Shown here: in pieces, positions 34,479 to 43,578 of the stretch
Layout of the letters: every line of letters starts with the position of its first letter
Position numbering within the stretch: the first letter of the stretch is position 1
DNA from: Ideonella sp. WA131b
Lineage (GTDB): Bacteria; Pseudomonadota; Gammaproteobacteria; Burkholderiales; Burkholderiaceae_C
DNA: 64,000 nucleotides
Reading direction: 5' to 3'
NCBI GenBank assembly: GCA_023657425.1
Contig: JAGTJW010000001.1
Span: 1 to 64,000 of the forward strand
Translations under genes and position numbers: made by a program
Notes under the pieces: model-generated
Database searches by the model: none
The model's input: the letters and a program-made list of their open reading frames with translations, nothing else
What the model was told of the DNA's origin: nothing

Positions 34479-35236
34479 CTACCGGGTGCCAGCTGCTCGC
34501 CCCAACCCTGCAGCGGCCCCAGAGGATTGCGTCGCAGTTCGCGCTCGTGCAGCGCGGGCTGCCCTCACCAGCCTGTACACCAGCACGTCGTCCACCAACT
34601 CCAGCAACGCGTCGACGCGCCAGCCCGTGGTGAGCGTCTCGCGTCGGAATTTGAGCGCATCCAGCCAGAAACTGCCCACCCGCTGCCGCCCACGCTCCTA
34701 GGAGCGTGGGCGGCAGAAATCCAGCCCCGCGTTGGGCCGACTTCGGGGCCCAGGCCAGGCGCCGCGCGCAGCCCGGGCTGTGCGCCCGGGCCAGCGTGGC
34801 AACGCCGCAAGGGCCCCGAAATCGGCCCAACCCAAAGGGCCGGGGCGGCCAAAGCCGCTGGCGGGTGTTGCGCCGCTGGCGCGGGCGTCAAGCCCGCGCT
34901 GCGCGACGCGCCTACGCCAGTGGCTTTGGCCGCCCCGGCGCGGGGCTGAATTTCTGCCGCCCACGCTCCTAGCGTGGCCGCGGCGATGCGCTGCAGCAGG
35001 TCGGCGAAATGCAGCATCGCCAGCGCCGCATGGCGGGCGGGGTCCAGCCCTTGCTCGTGCACCGTCAGGCGGGTGGCGCTGGCGGGCGCCAGAGCAGCCA
35101 GCGACGCCACGGCGTCGACATGGCTCACCCACTGCGAATCGGTCTCGACTCTTGAGCTGGGCAACAAGGTGCCGCATCCAGCCAGGCCCAAGCCGCCCAC
35201 CGGGCAGATCACCGCGGCCGCCCGCAGGCCCTGCAC
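34479..35236 (-). pseudogene. Lipoprotein gene interrupted by a palindromic element
   Basis: From GTG 35236 a signal peptide with lipobox is seen (CPVGGLGLAGCGTLLPSSRV, Cys at residue 21), followed by VETDSQWVSHVDAVASLAAL and LHFADLLQRIAAAT. There the palindromic element (34683-34972) begins. Beyond it the coding sense resumes: VGSFWLDALKFRRETLTTGW then RVDALLELVDDVLVYRLV. The two halves look like one outer-membrane or periplasmic lipoprotein of unknown function, broken by the repeat. The function is not known to me. Confidence 0.65.
34683..34972. repeat. Palindromic mobile-looking element (about 290 bp)
   Basis: It begins with a perfect 34-bp palindrome (34683-34716, half CTGCCGCCCACGCTCCT, centre between 34699 and 34700). 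Further nested inverted repeats are GTTGGGCCGACTTCGGGGCC with its near complement, and GGCGGCCAAAGCC with GGCTTTGGCCGCC. The right end repeats ATTTCTGCCGCCCACGCTCC in inverse orientation, ending CTAG (34969-34972). There is no coding capacity. The arrangement resembles a MITE or compound REP element. Confidence 0.7.
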
Positions 35237-35279
35237 GCGTCTGTGCGGGGACCCACTCTCGTCGCCTGAGCGTCAACAC

Positions 35280-35319
35280 GCCATCGAACACGCCCTGGCT
35301 GGCACCGATGTTCGATGGC
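35280..35319. repeat. Stem-loop in the divergent intergenic region
   Basis: GCCATCGAACA (35280-35290) pairs perfectly with TGTTCGATGGC (35309-35319) around an 18-base loop. It lies between the broken lipoprotein gene (minus) and the BON gene (plus). No T-run follows, so an operator or RNA structure is more likely than a terminator. Confidence 0.5.
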
Positions 35320-35398
35320 GCACGGACTGACCCCTCCAAGCCGCATAGCGTCGGCAGCGCCAGCCGGCCCAACATCACGCCCACCTTGAGGTCACTTC

Positions 35399-35707
35399 AT
35401 GAAGCTCCGCACACTGCTTGCCCCGCTGGTCTTGGTCCTGCTTGTCACCGCCGGCTGCGCCGTTTCGCGCGGCCAGCAGACGACCGGGGCCTACCTCGAC
35501 GACGCGAGCATCACCACCCAGGTCAAGAGCCGGATGCTGAGCAACCCGGACGTCGCCGGGACCAGCATCAGCGTTGAAACACTCAACGGCACGGTCATGC
35601 TGTCCGGCTTTGCAAAGAGCGCTCTGGAGAGAAACACGGCCGAGCGCATTGCGCGCGATGTCAACGGCGTCAGGTCCGTGAAGAACGAGATCACGATCCG
35701 CCCTTGA
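35399..35707 (+). CDS. BON-domain lipoprotein
   Basis: A 102-aa protein. A signal peptide with a clean lipobox (LLVTAGCAVS, Cys 20) precedes one BON domain of about 65 residues (DDASITTQVKSRMLSNPD, ISVETLNGTVMLSGFA, VNGVRSVKNEITI). BON domains bind membranes, and single-domain forms are typical of osmotic-stress periplasmic proteins (OsmY-like). It opens an operon: its stop overlaps the start of the protease gene. Confidence 0.9.
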   Translation: MKLRTLLAPLVLVLLVTAGCAVSRGQQTTGAYLDDASITTQVKSRMLSNPDVAGTSISVETLNGTVMLSGFAKSALERNTAERIARDVNGVRSVKNEITIRP

Positions 35708-36489
35708 AGCCCGTGGAGCCCGACCAGGCGCCTCCCGGCCAGGCGCTGACGATGCTGCTGGCGATCACGCGGGTCAAGACCTGGGCCGGCGCCCGCCTGT
35801 TGACCTCGGCGAGCGGCTTCTTCTTCAGGCGCGACGCCCGCGTCTTCCTGATCACCAGCCGGCACGTGTTCTTCGACGAGCCCTCGGGCCACTCGCCAGA
35901 CGGTGTCGAGATCCTCTGCCACACCGACCGCAGCGACCTCACCCGTGTGCAATCGCTGCGCCTGTCGCTGTACGCCGATGGCCGTGCACGCTGGCGGCAG
36001 GCGCAAGACGGCGGCGGCGACATCGACGTTGCCGCGCTTGAGATACCGCTGCCCGATCTGCCGCAGGCCCACGCCATGCAGACCTTCGGCCCCGAGAACC
36101 TTGCCACCGGTCGCCAGGCGCAGGAGCTCGGTGATGTCGGCGACAGCCTGGCCATTCCGAGCTTCCCGCTCGGCTTCCACGACACGGTGCACTTCTTGCC
36201 CGTCGTGCGCACGGCTGGGATCGCTTCCGCCTACGGCGTGCGCTTCCAGCGCCGGGGCTGCTTTCTCACCGACGGCCGCACCCACCGAGGCAGCAGCGGA
36301 GCGCCGGTGCTCCGGCATGCCGGCGCCGCAGGGGGGCCGCGCCGCTGGTGGCTGCTCGGCATACACGCCAGCCGCATGGACATGAGCGACCGCGACAGCC
36401 AGCTCGATGAGTCTCTGGGCCTGAACTGCGCTTGGTATGCCGATGTGTTGCTGACGCTGACAGACTCGCCCATCGGCGGCGCACCGTGA
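35704..36489 (+). CDS. Trypsin-like serine peptidase
   Basis: About 261 aa. Catalytic residues are visible in order: His in FLITSRHVFF (near residue 53), Asp in GGDIDVAALEIPL (near 107) and Ser in RGSSGAPVL (near 198). Start options are TTG 35704, overlapping the stop of the BON gene, or GTG 35713. No signal peptide is evident, so a cytoplasmic location is likely unless the start is misplaced. It overlaps the membrane-fusion gene by 4 bp (GTGA), so it is translationally coupled to the exporter genes, an unusual pairing. Confidence 0.85.
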   Translation: MKPVEPDQAPPGQALTMLLAITRVKTWAGARLLTSASGFFFRRDARVFLITSRHVFFDEPSGHSPDGVEILCHTDRSDLTRVQSLRLSLYADGRARWRQAQDGGGDIDVAALEIPLPDLPQAHAMQTFGPENLATGRQAQELGDVGDSLAIPSFPLGFHDTVHFLPVVRTAGIASAYGVRFQRRGCFLTDGRTHRGSSGAPVLRHAGAAGGPRRWWLLGIHASRMDMSDRDSQLDESLGLNCAWYADVLLTLTDSPIGGAP

Positions 36490-37816
36490 ACGCGCCCGCC
36501 CCGGCTCCCGGGGCTGAGCCCGGTGGTCTTGCTGCGCTGCTGGGGCAGGCCGAGGCAAGGCCCTGGTATCGGCGTGCGCTGCCCTGGTTGGCGGTGGGCA
36601 CGATGTTGCTGATGGTGGCGGGTGGCACCACCTGGTGGATGAAACGCGCCGCCCGGGCCGCACCGCAGTACAGCACCCAGGCCGTCACCCGAGGAGACCT
36701 GACGCTCAGCATCACCGCCAACGGCACGGTGCAGCCCACGCGCTCGGTGAGCATCGGCAGCGAGCTTTCGGGCACCGTGCTGCGCGTCAACGTCGACGTC
36801 AATGACCGCGTCACCAAAGGCCAGGTGCTGCTGGTGCTGGACACCGCCAAACTGCGCGACCAGATCCTGCGCTCCGAGGCCGGCCTGGCTGCCGCCCGCA
36901 GCCGCGTGCGCCTGGCGGCGGCGACGCTGGCCGAAGCGCACACGAGGCTGGCGCGGCTGGAGGCGATGGCGCGCCTGTCGAACGGTCGCGAGCCGGCGCC
37001 GGCCGATCTTGACGCCAGCCGCGCCAACCTGACCCGTGCACAGGCCGATGCGGCCAGCGCCGAGGCAGGGGTCAGCGAGGCACTGGCCCTGCTGTCCACC
37101 GACCAGATCAATCTGACCAAGGCCTCGATCACAGCCCCCTCCGACGGCGTGGTGCTCACCCGCTCCGTGGACCCGGGCAACGCGGTCGCGGCCTCACTGC
37201 AGGCAGTGACGCTGTTCACACTGGCCGAGAGCCTGACCACGCTGCGCCTGTGGGTCTACGTCGACGAGGCCGATGTCGGCGTCGTCAAGACCGGCCAGGC
37301 CGCTCGCTTCACGGTCAGCGCCTACCCAACGCGCAGCTATCCCGCGCGGATCACGCGTGTGGGCTTCGGTGCGACCCTGACCGACAACGTCGTGACTTAC
37401 CTCACCTGGCTCGACGTCGACAACACCGATCTGAGCCTGCGCCCGGGAATGACCGCCACCGCCACCATCGTGGCCACCGAACGCAAGGGCGTGCTGCACG
37501 TGCCCAATGCAGCACTGCGTTTCACGCCAACCACCGCCACCAATGCGGCGAAGAAGGGCTTGGCAGCGGGTGTGAGCTTCGGCCCGCCCAAGACGGAAAG
37601 CCAGCGCAAGAGCGCGGCAGAGGGCGCCAGCACCGCCGGTGCGCGTCAGGTGTGGGTGCTGGCCACCGACGTCGACGGCCGGCCGCTGCCCGGCGCGGTG
37701 CCCCAGGCCGTGGCCGTGACGCCCGGCATCAGCGACGGCCGAAGCACCGAGATCGCCGCCGGGGCCCTGCGCGAGGGCATGCTCGTGGTGACCGCGCAGA
37801 CCACCGGCGCGGCGCC

Positions 37817-37820
<4 letters not shown>
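36486..37820 (+). CDS. MacA-like periplasmic adaptor (membrane fusion protein)
   Basis: About 444 aa. One membrane segment near residues 28-48 (ALPWLAVGTMLLMVAGG) anchors it. Then come a barrel and lipoyl part (SIGSELSGTVLRVNVDVNDR, then VTKGQVLLVLD), a coiled-coil hairpin rich in Ala/Arg (about 115-205), and the second lipoyl half (ASITAPSDGVVLTRSVDPGN). It would link the MacB-type permease to an outer-membrane channel. GTG 36486 overlaps the peptidase stop; the gene also overlaps the ATPase gene by 4 bp. Confidence 0.9.
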
Positions 37821-38548
<728 letters not shown>

Positions 38549-38564
38549 GGGCGAACAGGTCACG

Positions 38565-39785
38565 ATGCTGTTGAGCGTGCTGCTCCTGGCCTTGCGCTCG
38601 GTGCAGCGCAACCTGCTGCGTTCGTTCTTGACCATCCTGGGGGTCGTGATCGGCGTGGCCGCCGTCATCACCATGGTGACGCTTGGCAACGGCGCCACGA
38701 CAGCCATCGAGGGCAAGATCGCCAGCCTGGGCACCAACCTCCTGGTGGTGGGCCCCGGTCAGCGCCTGGGTGGGGGCGGCGGCAGCGGCGTGCCGCAGTT
38801 CACCGAGACGGACGCCGAGGCCATCGCCACCCAGATCGGCGGCGTGGCCGAGGTGGCGCCGCAGGGCCGCGCCAGTGCCATCGTGGTGGCCAATGGGCGG
38901 AACTGGGCCACCAGCGTGAGCGGCAGCACCAACGCCTGGTTCAGCGCCGGCAACTGGGCGTTGGCCGGCGGGCGTGTCTTCACGCCTGACGAACAGCTGG
39001 CCGGCTCGGCGGTGTGCATCGTCGGCGAGACCGTGCGGCGCGAGCTCTGGGGCGGCTCGCCCGCAGGCCCGGACATCGCCGGCCTGGGCGAGCTGCTGCG
39101 CATCCGCCAGTTCTCTTGCCAGGTGGTGGGCGTTCTCGCCGCCAAAGGCCAGGGCGGAATGGGCGACCAGGACGACAGCGTCGTGCTGCCGCTGCACACG
39201 CTGCAGCGCCGCGTGACGGGCAACACGCGCGTGGCCGCACTGATCGTTTCGATGGCCGAAGACGCCGACAGCGGGCCCCTCAAGGCCAGCCTGCGCGAGC
39301 TGTTGCGCGAGCGGCGCCAGCTGGCCGCGGGCGACGACGACAACTTCAACATCTTCGACACCCAGCAACTGGCTGACACACTCAGCAGCACCATGGGCGT
39401 GCTGACCGACCTGCTCGGCGCTGTGGCCGCGGTGAGCCTGCTCGTGGGTGGCATCGGCATCATGAACATCATGTTGGTCAGCGTCACCGAGCGCACGCGC
39501 GAAATCGGCTTGCGGCTCGCGGTGGGCGCGGTCGAGCGCGAGGTGTTGCTGCAATTCCTCATCGAGGCCGTCGTCCTGTCGGCACTGGGCGGCGCGGTGG
39601 GCGTGCTGCTGGCCGCTGCGGCCTCGTGGGGCGGGGCTCGGCTCATGGCGGTGCCCTACGTGTTCGACCCCGTCATCAACGGCGTGGCGCTGCTGTTCGC
39701 GGCCGCCATTGGGGTGGTCTTCGGCTACGTGCCGGCGCGTCGCGCCGCGCGGATGGACCCGATCGACGCGCTTCGGCACGAGTAG
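38565..39785 (+). CDS. ABC exporter permease (MacB/FtsX type)
   Basis: About 406 aa. An N-terminal membrane helix (FLTILGVVIGVAAVITMVTL) precedes a large periplasmic MacB_PCD domain (about 50-270). A C-terminal FtsX domain follows with three helices, including LLGAVAAVSLLVGGIGIMNI and the LVSVTERTREIGLRLAVGA motif. With the two preceding genes it forms a MacAB-like exporter for a peptide, siderophore or antibiotic; the separate ATPase polypeptide differs from fused E. coli MacB. No outer-membrane channel gene is nearby. Confidence 0.93.
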   Translation: MLLSVLLLALRSVQRNLLRSFLTILGVVIGVAAVITMVTLGNGATTAIEGKIASLGTNLLVVGPGQRLGGGGGSGVPQFTETDAEAIATQIGGVAEVAPQGRASAIVVANGRNWATSVSGSTNAWFSAGNWALAGGRVFTPDEQLAGSAVCIVGETVRRELWGGSPAGPDIAGLGELLRIRQFSCQVVGVLAAKGQGGMGDQDDSVVLPLHTLQRRVTGNTRVAALIVSMAEDADSGPLKASLRELLRERRQLAAGDDDNFNIFDTQQLADTLSSTMGVLTDLLGAVAAVSLLVGGIGIMNIMLVSVTERTREIGLRLAVGAVEREVLLQFLIEAVVLSALGGAVGVLLAAAASWGGARLMAVPYVFDPVINGVALLFAAAIGVVFGYVPARRAARMDPIDALRHE

Positions 39786-39807
39786 CGGCGAACAGGTGCT
39801 CCGTCCC

Positions 39808-40208
39808 TCAGGGGCCGGGCTGGGCCTCTTGCAGGTCGACTTCGCGCACCAGGCGGCGCAGCACGATGTCTTTGAGGCCCAGCGCCGTGGCCGAGGCCAC
39901 CAGTGCCTCGCGTTCGGCGCGCAGCGCGCTGCGATGCGCACCGCCGAGGCCTGCAACGCGGCGCACTCGGGCGGGCGGGCGGGCGGGCCGGCAGCGCAGA
40001 GCCGGCCAGGCTTCGCAGCGCGGCCTGGCTCGCGGCGGCCCGCGCGCAGCGCTCGGCATCATCGTGGGCACCGACGGCGGGCAGCACCAGGCCGCACAAC
40101 AGCCGCGGCAGCACGAGGAAGAAGACCCCGGGGATCAAGGTCCGCAGCGCCCAGGCCACCGCCACCCGCCAGCAGCAACACGAACAGACCAACGGCCAGG
40201 ACCATCAT
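39808..40208 (-). pseudogene. Frameshifted small membrane protein gene
   Basis: Minus-strand pieces read as one protein only if the frame changes. The start MVLAVGLFVLLLAGGG (ATG 40208 or 40205) is in one frame, ALRTLIPGVFFLVLPRLLCG and VGAHDDAERCARAAASQAAL in a second, and ALRAEREALVASATALGLKD then IVLRRLVREVDLQEAQ in a third. The last change falls at a tandem GGGC repeat (about 39968-39987), a likely slippage point. I do not recognise the family. It could be a decayed gene, a phase-variable one or a sequencing error. Confidence 0.45.
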
Positions 40209-40487
40209 GCCGGCCTACCGTTCAGGCCTTCAGGACCGCAGGCTCAGGGGATCGATCCATGTGCGCCGGCCGGCTGCGCGCTGTGCGGCGCAGTCGGTCG
40301 CGCATGTCTCGCCCTGAATGGCGCCATCGCCAGAGAGCTCGACGACTCATTCGGGGACCTCCAAGCCGATGCGCCCGCCCTGATTGGCAGGATCCCGCAG
40401 GCGTTCGGCGTTCACGTCCTGCTGCGCAATGAAGTCCGTCTTCATGGTGGTCGGTGCCAGTCGGTTCCAGCGTCCCAAGGAAGCGCC
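40209..40487. other. Intergenic region upstream of the PRC-barrel gene
   Basis: About 280 bp without a supported gene. It should contain the promoter for the PRC-barrel/CsbD pair, but I see no convincing -35/-10 boxes. Confidence 0.4.
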
Positions 40488-40898
40488 ATGAAGTCGAACG
40501 ACCTCACGCGCGACAACTTCGGCATGTACGCACACCGCAGCCCAGGCCCCGGCCCTTCGCTGATGGGCGCCGACACCTTGATGGGCAACGATGTTTGCAA
40601 CAAGGAAGGCGAAGACTTGGGCGACATCAAGGAACTCATGATCGACATGGCCACCGGCAAAGTGGCCTACGCCGTGCTGTCCTTCGGCGGCGTGCTCGGC
40701 CCGGGCGACAAACTGTTCGCCGTGCCCTGGGCGGTGTTGACGCTCGACACCGCACACAAGCGCTTCACCCTAAACGTGGCCAAGGCGACGCTCAAGGACG
40801 CGCCGGGCTTCGACAAGGCGCACTGGCCGTCGATGTCCGACCGCACCTGGGCCGGCGGCGTGCACCCGTTCTACGGCACACCCTACATCGCGACCTGA
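40488..40898 (+). CDS. PRC-barrel domain protein
   Basis: A 136-aa protein. The barrel is visible in MGNDVCNKEGEDLGDIKELM, IDMATGKVAYAVLSFGG and DKLFAVPWAVLTLD, the standard order of PRC-barrel proteins related to photosynthetic reaction-centre subunit H. These small proteins are common stress-induced proteins in Burkholderiales, often beside CsbD and BON genes as here. AAGGAA lies just before the ATG. The role is inferred from the family only. Confidence 0.88.
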   Translation: MKSNDLTRDNFGMYAHRSPGPGPSLMGADTLMGNDVCNKEGEDLGDIKELMIDMATGKVAYAVLSFGGVLGPGDKLFAVPWAVLTLDTAHKRFTLNVAKATLKDAPGFDKAHWPSMSDRTWAGGVHPFYGTPYIAT

Positions 40899-40943
40899 GC
40901 GGTGGCCTTGCACCCCCTTTCCACCACCGCAGAAGGCATCACC

Positions 40944-41432
40944 ATGAACAAGGACCAGGTCAAGGGCTCGATCAAGGGCGCCGTCGGCAAGGCGCAGGAG
41001 GCTGTCGGCAAGGTCGTCGGCAGCGACGAACAGCGCATGAAGGGCATCCACAAGCAGGTCGAAGGCAAGGCGCAGAAGACCGTTGGCGACCTGAAGGAAG
41101 TCGCAAAGGACATCACGCTCCTAGGAGCGTGGGCGGAAGCGCATTTCCGCGGAGGGCCACGACCAGCCTCGTGCCGGGCTCTGGTCCACGCTCAACCCAG
41201 CGTGGCCACGAGCACGGCCTTGATGGTGTGGAGCCGGTTCTCGGCCTGCGTGAACACCACGGAGGCTCCGGACTCGAACACCTCGTCCGTGACCTCAAGT
41301 TCAGACAGTCCGAACTTCGCATGCACCTGTCGGCCCACTTCGGTGTCCAGCCCATGGAGGGCGGGCAGGCAGTGCATGAACTTGGTGCGCGGTCGACCGG
41401 TGGCGCGCATCAGCGCCGCATTCACCTGGTAG
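40944..41432 (+). CDS. CsbD-family stress protein with an aberrant tail
   Basis: The first 58 residues are a CsbD-like protein ([20 protein letters not shown], then [19 protein letters not shown]), normally about 60-70 aa and induced by general stress. Exactly where it should end, the palindrome CACGCTCCTAGGAGCGTG (41114-41131) begins. It removes the stop, so the frame runs on for about 105 more residues antisense to the argF/arcB gene. The long tail is almost certainly not native. Confidence 0.7.
   Translation: MNKDQVKGSIKGAVGKAQEAVGKVVGSDEQRMKGIHKQVEGKAQKTVGDLKEVAKDITLLGAWAEAHFRGGPRPASCRALVHAQPSVATSTALMVWSRFSACVNTTEAPDSNTSSVTSSSDSPNFACTCRPTSVSSPWRAGRQCMNLVRGRPVARISAAFTW
41114..41131. repeat. 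CCTAGG-centred palindrome at the csbD 3' end
   Basis: Perfect 18-bp palindrome CACGCTCCTAGGAGCGTG, followed by GGGCGG as in the other copies and then a small hairpin GCGGAAGCGCATTTCCGC. Same core as 34683-34716 and 52836-52861. It marks the disrupted end of the csbD gene. Confidence 0.75.
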
Positions 41433-42190
41433 GGCCGCAGCAGCTCGATGCGCTCGGCCCAGGCCGACTCGTCCTCACCCATCGACACCCAGACGTCGGT
41501 GTAGACGAAGTCGGCGCCAAGCACCGCCTGCAGCGGGTCGGTCTGCAACTGGATGCGCGCACCGGTGTGTCGCGCCAACTCGTGCATGGCTGCCACCAGG
41601 GCGGGCGGCGGCATCAGTGCAGCAGGCGCCGCGATGCGCACGTCCATGCCCATCTGGGTGCCGCCCACCAGCAGCGAGCGGCCCATGTTGAAGCGTGCGT
41701 CGCCGAGGTAGCAAAACGACAACTCGCGCAGCGGACGCTCGTCAAGCTCCTGCATGGTCATCAGGTCGGCGAGAACCTGGGTCGGGTGGGCCTCGTCGGT
41801 GAGGCCGTTCCAGACCGGCACTTGGGCGTGCCGCGCCAGCTCCTCCACCACGCCCTGCCGGAAGCCGCGGTACTCGATGCCATCGTAGTAGCGGCCAAGC
41901 ACACGGGCCGTGTCCTTGAGCGATTCCTTGTGGCCGAGTTGCGAGCCGACCGCGTCAAGCACGGTGACATGACCACCCTGGTCGTGCACGGCCACCTCAA
42001 ACGCACAACGTGTGCGCGTGGAGGGTTTCTCGAAGATCAGCGCGATGTTCTTGCCCTTCAGGCGCGGCCTTTCGGTACCGGCGGCCTTGCTGCGCTTGAG
42101 CTCCACCGCCAGATCCAGCAGGTAGCGGATGGCGTCGGGCGCGAAGTCCTTCAGCGCCAGCAGGTTGCGGTTGCGCAGATTGAAGCTCAT
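41192..42190 (-). CDS. arcB: Ornithine carbamoyltransferase
   Basis: A 332-aa protein. The carbamoyl-phosphate motif [13 protein letters not shown] (near residue 55), HPTQVLADL (near 135) and the ornithine-site motif FMHCLPALH (near 272) are intact. It converts ornithine and carbamoyl phosphate to citrulline, or runs in reverse in the arginine deiminase pathway. Its place directly after arcA and arcD remnants, with an 18-bp gap to the arcA stop, identifies it as the catabolic ArcB rather than biosynthetic ArgF, although the sequence alone does not separate the two. Confidence 0.9.
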   Translation of the reverse strand: MSFNLRNRNLLALKDFAPDAIRYLLDLAVELKRSKAAGTERPRLKGKNIALIFEKPSTRTRCAFEVAVHDQGGHVTVLDAVGSQLGHKESLKDTARVLGRYYDGIEYRGFRQGVVEELARHAQVPVWNGLTDEAHPTQVLADLMTMQELDERPLRELSFCYLGDARFNMGRSLLVGGTQMGMDVRIAAPAALMPPPALVAAMHELARHTGARIQLQTDPLQAVLGADFVYTDVWVSMGEDESAWAERIELLRPYQVNAALMRATGRPRTKFMHCLPALHGLDTEVGRQVHAKFGLSELEVTDEVFESGASVVFTQAENRLHTIKAVLVATLG

Positions 42191-42208
42191 CGGGGGGCTC
42201 GGGGGGGT

Positions 42209-42412
42209 TCAGACGGGGTCGCGCTCGATCGGACAGCTCATGCAGTGGCTGCCACCACGGCCGCGGCCGAGTTCTGAGCCGGGCACGGTGATCACCTCCA
42301 CGCCGGCCTTGCGCAGCAGCGTGTGGGTGTGGGTGTTGTGCGCGTAGCCCACCACGACGCCTGGTGCGAGTGCCAGCAGGTTGTTGCCGTCGTCCCACTG
42401 CTCGCGCTCAGC
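42209..42412 (-). pseudogene. arcA: Arginine deiminase, C-terminal fragment
   Basis: The minus strand encodes [40 protein letters not shown] and [20 protein letters not shown], the unmistakable last 67 residues of arginine deiminase including the catalytic Cys. The first 340 or so residues are missing: upstream the sequence joins the arcD gene out of frame at about 42412. The enzyme is therefore lost. Confidence 0.9.
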
Positions 42413-43437
42413 AGCAGGTGCTTTGAGCCGGCGGCGAACAACTGCCAGGCGCAGTACAGCGTGGCCAGCCAGGCCGGCATGCTGCCACCGCCGGCCGGCG
42501 TGAACAGCGACCCCGCGGCCAGCAGCATCCAGGCCAGGAAGCCGCCGCCCACCGCGACGATGAGGCCCACGTCAATGAGCACCCCGCCCCAGGTGCCCAC
42601 TGCGCGCTCCGGCACCCAGGCCATCGAAGGGTTGGGCAGCCCGGCCAACGTGGCCTGGTTGACGATGCCCAGCGACAGCAGCGAGACCGGCACCAGCAGC
42701 GCCGGGCAGACCAGGAAACCGATCACGGTGGCGCGGCCCACGTCCTGACGGCCCTTGGCGCGCGCCGAGTAGACACTGGCGCCCTCGATGCCCATGAAAA
42801 CCCAGACGGTGACGAGAATGGTGCTCTTGACCTGTCCGAGCACGGTGCCGAGTGTCGGAGTGCCCCAGAAATCGAGCCGAAAGGTGGCGGGCTCGAAGGC
42901 CAGCGCCACGAGCACGATGAACACCAGCAGCGGCACGATCTTGGCGGCCGTGACCACGGCATTGAGCACCGCCGCGCCCTGGACGCCGCGCAGCACCATC
43001 AGGTGCACGGCCCACAGCACCAGCGAAGCTCCGACCATCGCCGCTGGCGAGTTGCCGCCGCCGAACACCGGGAAGAAGCAGCCCAGCGCGCCGAATGCGG
43101 CCACGAGGTAGCCAACGTTGCCGAACCAGGCGCTGACCCAGTAGCCCCAGGTCGCGTTGAACCCCACGTACTCGCCGCCCAGCGCGCGGGCATCAGCGTA
43201 GACGCCGTTGTCGAGCGCAGGCTGGCGCATCGAAAGCATCTGGAACACGCGCACCAGCAGGAGCATGCCGACGCCGGTGATGCCCCAGCCGATCAGGATG
43301 GACCCGGCTCCGGCGCCCGCGGCCATGTTCTGCGGCAGGCCGAAGATGCCGCTGCCGACGATTGAGCCCACCACCAGGGCCACGAGCAGGCCCAGGCCCA
43401 GGCGTGCCGGTGGAGTCGATGGTGTGGAGTCGTTCAC
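42413..43437 (-). pseudogene. arcD: Arginine/ornithine antiporter, 3'-truncated
   Basis: An APC-superfamily transporter from GTG 43437: VALVVGSIVGSGIFGLPQNM at the start, then GFNATWGYWVSAWFGNVGYL and about ten hydrophobic segments to [19 protein letters not shown]. About the last 80-90 residues of a typical ArcD are replaced by out-of-frame arcA sequence. The order arcD-arcA-arcB is the usual operon for arginine fermentation, here broken by a single deletion. Confidence 0.85.
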
Positions 43438-43578
43438 CGGCCGCAGGCTGCGCGCCTTGGCAGGCCGGCGTCCGTGCGGCGGCGCACTCAGCGGGCTCGG
43501 GCGACGGGTCGGCCGGCGCTGGTGCCGGTGTGTGCCGCCGCACAGCGGCAGTGCCGGCACTGCGCGCAGGCTGCTGCG

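Noticed and set aside
34693..34712. The CCTAGG palindromes as simple rho-independent terminators
   Set aside because: No T-run follows any copy, and they lie inside or at the broken ends of genes rather than between convergent units.
40200..40240. GGCCTACCGTTCAGGCC as an outlying attC-like site
   Set aside because: It lacks the R'/R'' spacing, the inner arms and any match to the array's attC ends.
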